This document shows positions 60,270 to 64,000 of a stretch of 64,000 bases of DNA, in pieces (position 1 is the first letter of the stretch; every line of letters starts with the position of its first letter). The stretch lies in NCBI RefSeq assembly GCF_025465995.1, contig NZ_JANLNY010000030.1:310001-374000 (forward strand), given 5' to 3'. This stretch comes from Pseudomonas sp. 5P_3.1_Bac2. GTDB lineage: Bacteria; Pseudomonadota; Gammaproteobacteria; Pseudomonadales; Pseudomonadaceae. A model generated the notes under the pieces. That model saw only the letters and a program-made list of their open reading frames with translations, did no database searches and was not told where the DNA came from. Made by a program: the position numbers and the translations under genes.

Positions 60270-61231
60270 CTGCGGCTAAGGCTATTGCGGTACTGCAAGG
60301 GCGTCAGGGCCATCTCTTTGCGCCAGGCTTGGCGCAGGGCGTGGCTGCTGGCAAAACCGCAGCGCTCGGCCAACAGTTCAATGGCGATACGCCGTTGGCT
60401 GAGCAGCAGTTTGGCCTGCTCGATACGCAGTTGGCGTAGGTAGGTGTGCAGGGTAATGCCGGTATTGCTGCGAAACAGCCGGGCCAAGTGGCGATAGCTG
60501 AGGTTAAAGCGGTTGGCTAACTCTTCGACGGTCAGTGGCTGGCAAAACTGCTCATCCAGATAGTCCTGCACCTGATGAATCAGCGGATGGATATGGTTAC
60601 GCGTCAGCTCGCGACTGCTCAGTTGCGGGTCGTTGTCGGCGCGGCGGCGGTAGATCACCAAGTCCTGGGCAACACGCTCAGCCTGCTGGCGACCGAGTTT
60701 TTCGGCGATCACATGCAGGCTCAGATCAATGCCGGTGGATACGCCCGCGGAGCTGTACAGCTCGCCGTCCTGCACAAACAGGTGGTTGCTCAGTACCTTG
60801 GCGTGCGGATAAAGCTGCTGCAGTTGAGCCACATAGGCGTGGTGGGTGGTGCACTGCTTGTGATCGAGTAAGCCGGCCTGGCCTAAGACAAAGGCGCCGG
60901 TGCACACCGAGCAAATGGTTAACCCTGCGGTGCTGCCAGCCACCTGCTTTAGCCACAAGGCCGCTTGATGTAAAGCGGCTTGGGTTGGCGCGTCATCGAG
61001 CAGCTTATGGCCTATGACAAACAGCCAGTCACCCGCTGCCAATTGTGCCGGCAAGGGTTCCAGGCCTGCGAGACTGAGGTTCTGGAAACAGTTGATCTGG
61101 CTGCTCACGGCAATGCAGCGGGTTTTCAGTGGCGCCAGACCTAACTCGGCGCAACTGGCCATGGCTTGCAGCGGCCCGGCCAAGTCGAGGATGTGGGTAT
61201 TGGGCAATAACAGAAACCACACAGTGCGCAT
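60266..61231 (-). CDS. GlxA family AraC-type regulator with DJ-1/PfpI domain
   Basis: A 321-residue regulator. The N-terminal half is the amidotransferase-like DJ-1/PfpI fold with the cysteine-elbow-like LTICSVCTGAFVLGQAGLL near residue 108; the C-terminal AraC/XylS domain has two helix-turn-helix units (VEELANRFNLSYRHLARLFR and IAIELLAERCGFASSHALRQ). Ligands are unknown. It is convergent with the small membrane protein gene and may regulate nearby genes, which cannot be shown here. Confidence 0.92.
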   Translation of the reverse strand: MRTVWFLLLPNTHILDLAGPLQAMASCAELGLAPLKTRCIAVSSQINCFQNLSLAGLEPLPAQLAAGDWLFVIGHKLLDDAPTQAALHQAALWLKQVAGSTAGLTICSVCTGAFVLGQAGLLDHKQCTTHHAYVAQLQQLYPHAKVLSNHLFVQDGELYSSAGVSTGIDLSLHVIAEKLGRQQAERVAQDLVIYRRRADNDPQLSSRELTRNHIHPLIHQVQDYLDEQFCQPLTVEELANRFNLSYRHLARLFRSNTGITLHTYLRQLRIEQAKLLLSQRRIAIELLAERCGFASSHALRQAWRKEMALTPLQYRNSLSRS

Positions 61232-61319
61232 CCAGCACTCCTCGGACTCGGTCGTTTTACTCAGACGCTAGTTATATCAGTCCAGCCCTGAGTCGGGCTG
61301 CTAAGCCGCCGTGCTTTGT

Positions 61320-61940
61320 TTAGTTGGCCAGCGTCCAGCTGTGTTGATAGTGCAGCCCACCATGCTGTTCACGGGCGTCATAGGTGGCGTAGTGCAGTTG
61401 GTTTACGGGCAGTTCGAGTGGCTGGCTGGGCAGTTGCGCTAAGCGCTGTTCGATCAGCTCACGGCGGATGCGTTGACGATACAGGCCCAGGGTCAGATGG
61501 GGCACATAATTGCTCTGGCGTATCTCTTGGCAGGAACCGGCGAGGGCTTGGCGCAGGGGCGCTAACTGCTGGTGGGCGTCCAGCACCTCCAGGTAGGCGG
61601 CGCTGCTAAAGCTGCGTGCGGGGCCGATCTGCAGGCTAAAGCGCGGCGGGCTTAACGCCTGCAAAGCGTTCAGTTGTGCGGCGAGCTGTTCATCGGTGAA
61701 ATCATCATCATGCTCGGCTTGCGCTGCACTAAAGCCGCAGACGAACAAGGTGATATGGGCCTGGCGGGCGCCGGGCGGGTGCAGCCAGTCGCCGAGTAGC
61801 TGGCGCGCCTCTTGGATGCGCGCCAGAACTGCCTGGTTATCCACTTGCAGAACCCACACGCCATAGCGGCTACGGCCCTTGTGCCACTCGGGGTAGTCGC
61901 GCAGCTCGCAGGCCAGGCTGTGGCTAAACGACTGGGGCAT
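61320..61940 (-). CDS. 2H phosphoesterase-family protein (2'-5' RNA ligase-like)
   Basis: A 206-residue protein with the two HxT/S motifs that define the 2H superfamily: HITLFVCG (His62) and HLTLGLYR (His148). These enzymes open 2',3'-cyclic or other cyclic phosphates, or act on RNA ends. The fold is clear, the substrate unknown. ATG at 61940 shares its A with the stop TGA of the CoA transferase upstream on the same strand, so the two are translationally coupled. Confidence 0.82.
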   Translation of the reverse strand: MPQSFSHSLACELRDYPEWHKGRSRYGVWVLQVDNQAVLARIQEARQLLGDWLHPPGARQAHITLFVCGFSAAQAEHDDDFTDEQLAAQLNALQALSPPRFSLQIGPARSFSSAAYLEVLDAHQQLAPLRQALAGSCQEIRQSNYVPHLTLGLYRQRIRRELIEQRLAQLPSQPLELPVNQLHYATYDAREQHGGLHYQHSWTLAN

Positions 61941-63139
61941 CAGAGCGCGCCGTCTTGTTTCAGCGCGGCGATTTGCTCCTCGCTATAGCCCAAGGCGCTC
62001 AGGATGCTGTGGTTGTGTTCGCCCAGTTCTGGGCCGATCCACTGCACATCGCCCGGAGTGGCGCTGAGCTTGGGTACGATGCCGGGCATCTTGAATGGCT
62101 TGCCATCGGGCAGTTGCGCGCTCAAGAGCATTTCGCGGGCGAGAAACTGCGGGTCGCTGACCATATCTTCCACGCTGTAAATGCGACTCGCCGGCACTTC
62201 GGCCTGCTTGAGCAGGGCTTCCACTTCAGTAAGTGGCAGGCTGTTAGCCCAGCGGTCGATCACACCGTACAGCTCATCGCGACGGGCATCGCGGCCATCG
62301 TTGCTGGCCAGGGTCGGGTCGTTGGCCAGATCGTCACGGCCGATGGCCTGCATAAAGCGTTTGAAGATGGCATCGCCGTTGGCGCCGATCTGGATATGTT
62401 TGCCGTCGGCGCTGGTGTGGATGGAGGACGGCGTGATGCCGGGCATGATGTTGCCGCTGCGCTCGCGGATAAAGCCCATGACGTCGAACTCCGGCAACAT
62501 GGATTCCATCATGGCGAAGATCGCCTCATACAGCGCCACGTCGACCACTTGGCCAAGGCCGCCGTTCACTTCCCGTTGGCGCAGCGCCATCAGCGCGCCG
62601 ATCACCGCCCACAGTGCGGCAATCGAGTCACCAATGGAGATGCCGGTGCGCACTGGCGGACGGTCCGCGAAACCGGTGATATAGCGCAGCCCGCCCATGG
62701 ACTCGCCCACTGCGCCAAAGCCCGGTTGTTCCTTCATCGGTCCGCTCTGGCCAAAGCCCGACAGGCGCACCATCACCAGTTTGGGGTTGAGCGCGTGCAG
62801 CACCTCCCAACTCAGGCCGAGTTTTTCCAGCACGCCGGGGCGGAAGTTTTCGATCAGGATATCGGCTTCGCTGAGCAGTTTTTTCAGCACGGCCAGCCCG
62901 TCAGGGTGTTTCAGGTTGAGGGTCAGCGACTGCTTGTTGCGCGCCTGGACGAACCACCACAGCGAAGTGCCTTCATAGAGCTTGCGCCATTTGCGCAGTG
63001 GATCGCCGCCATCGGGGGACTCGACCTTGATCACCTCGGCGCCAAACTCGGCGCAAATCCGCGCGGCAAAAGGCCCGGCAATCAAACTGCCGAGTTCGAT
63101 TACTTTAAGACCTGCGAGGGGTTTGTTCGGCGTTGCCAT
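61940..63139 (-). CDS. CaiB/BaiF family (class III) CoA-transferase
   Basis: A 399-residue family III CoA-transferase. The family's N-terminal motif LKVIELGSLIAGPFAARI and the ENFRPGVLEKLGL and PVRTGISIGDSIAALW segments occur; the catalytic aspartate is expected in the last of these. Members move CoA between organic acids, such as formyl-, succinyl-, or carnitine derivatives; the closest match by eye is the acyl-CoA:succinate or L-carnitine group. It is upstream of the 2H gene with a one-base overlap and lies in front of the terminator of the chitin-binding gene. Confidence 0.9.
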   Translation of the reverse strand: MATPNKPLAGLKVIELGSLIAGPFAARICAEFGAEVIKVESPDGGDPLRKWRKLYEGTSLWWFVQARNKQSLTLNLKHPDGLAVLKKLLSEADILIENFRPGVLEKLGLSWEVLHALNPKLVMVRLSGFGQSGPMKEQPGFGAVGESMGGLRYITGFADRPPVRTGISIGDSIAALWAVIGALMALRQREVNGGLGQVVDVALYEAIFAMMESMLPEFDVMGFIRERSGNIMPGITPSSIHTSADGKHIQIGANGDAIFKRFMQAIGRDDLANDPTLASNDGRDARRDELYGVIDRWANSLPLTEVEALLKQAEVPASRIYSVEDMVSDPQFLAREMLLSAQLPDGKPFKMPGIVPKLSATPGDVQWIGPELGEHNHSILSALGYSEEQIAALKQDGAL

Positions 63140-63260
63140 TACGACTCCGGAGCATTGGGCTTTTACCCATTATGCCACTGGCGTGCTGCTGGCAGAGGTC
63201 GAGGGCTGATAGAGGATGGCCGATTGCGGATGGCCAATACGGATGGCTGATGCCAGCGCT

Positions 63261-63292
63261 AAAAAGTTACGGGCGCCCAAGGGCGCCCGTAA
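63261..63292 (-). terminator. Intrinsic terminator of the chitin-binding protein gene
   Basis: TTACGGGCGCCC, AA, GGGCGCCCGTAA: 12-pair stem. On the minus strand it is followed by CTTTTT, a good terminator for the gene ending at 63319. Confidence 0.88.
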
Positions 63293-63318
63293 GTCTGCAG
63301 GGGGTAATGCTCGGCGGA

Positions 63319-64000
63319 TTAGTTGCAGGAACCTTCATCGCGCCAAACTTTGCCGCTGCCTTCTGGGCCGGTAAACGCGGGGTTGCCCGGTTCGTTACCT
63401 TGGGTCCACCAGCGGGCGGTATAGCGCTTGCCCTTGTGGCTGACTTTGCTGCCGGTTTGGTACGCCGTTTTCGCGCTCCAAGGACCTTGGCAACTGCTGG
63501 GCTGACCACTCGTTTCGGCGCTGACTTTGACGCTGTGTTCCTTAAGCGTGTTTTTCTGGCCGTTACTGAGGTCCAGCTTGAAGCGATAGGTGACGTCCTG
63601 GCTGTTTTGCGGGGCGACGAAGGTCAGCTGCGCGCCATTGGCATTGAAGCTCAGGTCAGGGCTGACGCTCCAGCGATAGGTCAGCGCTAAACCAGCCGGG
63701 TCGGTGGAGCCGGAGGCATTCAGAGTGACTTGCTCGCCAGCCTTGGCCTGCGCTACCCCAGTGATTTTCGCCACTGGTGCGGCGACTTCAGCGTTGTTGT
63801 TCGAGCCGTTGCTGTCGCAGGTGCCCAGATCCTTCCACACCTTGCCGCTGCCGTCCGCTCCGGTATAGCTCGAGTTGCCGGGCTCACCGCCCTTGATCCA
63901 CCAGCGGGCCATGTATAGGCGGCCATTGTGCTGCACTTGGTCGTTTTCCCAATAGGCTTTAGTGGCTTCCCACTGCGGTTTGCAGCTGCTGGTGGCAACA
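63319..64000 (-). CDS. Secreted chitin-binding protein, C-terminal part (two type 3 chitin-binding domains with PKD-like domain)
   Basis: The 5' part of the gene lies beyond the window. In reading order from the window edge the protein has a chitin-binding type 3 module (CBM5/12) with the AYWENDQVQHNGRLYMARWW core, an immunoglobulin-like PKD domain (PVAKITGVAQAKAGEQVTLN, WSVSPDL), then a second module (SCQGPWSAKTAYQTGSKVSH, YTARWWTQGNEPG). Aromatic residues of the sugar face are conserved. The missing N-terminus could be a family 18 chitinase, a lytic polysaccharide monooxygenase or another catalytic part. It fits with the complete nag operon at 36-43 kb. Confidence 0.9.
   Translation of the reverse strand, partial: VATSSCKPQWEATKAYWENDQVQHNGRLYMARWWIKGGEPGNSSYTGADGSGKVWKDLGTCDSNGSNNNAEVAAPVAKITGVAQAKAGEQVTLNASGSTDPAGLALTYRWSVSPDLSFNANGAQLTFVAPQNSQDVTYRFKLDLSNGQKNTLKEHSVKVSAETSGQPSSCQGPWSAKTAYQTGSKVSHKGKRYTARWWTQGNEPGNPAFTGPEGSGKVWRDEGSCN

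Noticed and set aside
1..64000. CRISPR arrays, tRNA or rRNA genes, insertion sequences, prophage
   Set aside because: I looked for repeat arrays, cloverleaf-like and ribosomal sequences, transposase and integrase frames. Only XerD, a housekeeping recombinase, was found.

Overview
The window is a 64 kb stretch of gammaproteobacterial chromosome, almost certainly Pseudomonas sensu lato. The base composition is fairly GC-rich, the proteins look Pseudomonas-like (a DUF2790 secreted protein, a nag phosphotransferase operon with a fused IIA-HPr-EI protein, a YgfA-less guaB-guaA pair), and the order of housekeeping blocks (ispG-hisS-yfgM-bamB-der ... leuA ... xseA/guaB/guaA ... tadA/mltF/purL ... 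nag operon ... purT ... ffh/rpsP-rimM-trmD-rplS ... xerD-dsbC-hom-thrC) agrees, as far as I remember it, with the order in P. aeruginosa. No rRNA, tRNA, CRISPR array, prophage or insertion sequence was recognised.

Layout. 1-5.6 kb: isoprenoid, histidyl-tRNA and outer-membrane/ribosome assembly operon (ispG partial, hisS, yfgM, bamB, der). 5.7-10.3 kb: a methionine-salvage type aminotransferase plus omega-amidase pair, a MerR regulator divergent from a short-chain dehydrogenase-type epimerase, and a YahK-like zinc alcohol dehydrogenase. 10.4-12.4 kb: leuA with a UUCG-loop terminator and, upstream, a previously unlisted 25-codon leucine-rich leader peptide. 12.5-17 kb: mechanosensitive channel, M23 endopeptidase, xseA and a zinc-ribbon protein of unknown role. 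17-20.4 kb: guaB-guaA with a strong sigma70 promoter and a run of hairpins. 20.4-25 kb: a more accessory block (cyclopropane fatty acid synthase, a MerR regulator with an apparently leaderless self-promoter, a carboxymuconolactone decarboxylase gene broken by one in-frame TAA, LysR/glutathione transferase, AhpD-like protein). 25-33 kb: multicopper oxidase-tadA, mltF, purL and small proteins, including an unusual tandem CDGSH protein. 33-36 kb: DUF2790, ohr and ohrR with matching operator motifs in both promoters, L,D-transpeptidase, Nudix hydrolase.

36-43.4 kb is a complete N-acetylglucosamine uptake and catabolism operon on the minus strand: nagR-nagA-SIS deaminase-IIA/HPr/EI fusion-nagE, driven by a promoter whose spacer is filled by two helically phased direct repeats. 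With the chitin-binding secreted protein at the right edge of the window, it suggests a cell that uses chitin. 43.7-49.4 kb: NudL, gamma-carbonic anhydrase, DUF1289, purT, SGNH hydrolase, YpjD and ffh. 49.5-51.6 kb: rpsP-rimM-trmD-rplS operon with promoter and terminator. 51.7-58.7 kb: thioesterase, CPA1 antiporter, xerD, dsbC, hom, thrC. 58.8-64 kb: MFS transporter, a tiny membrane protein, a GlxA-type regulator, a 2H phosphoesterase coupled to a CaiB-type CoA transferase, and the chitin-binding protein (partial).

Most of the window is conserved core genome. The interest lies in control regions (leuA leader, nag, ohr/ohrR and merR promoters) and in a few altered proteins, rather than in a large novel system. 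Start codons were moved from the longest reading frame where signal peptides, Shine-Dalgarno sites or family lengths pointed elsewhere.
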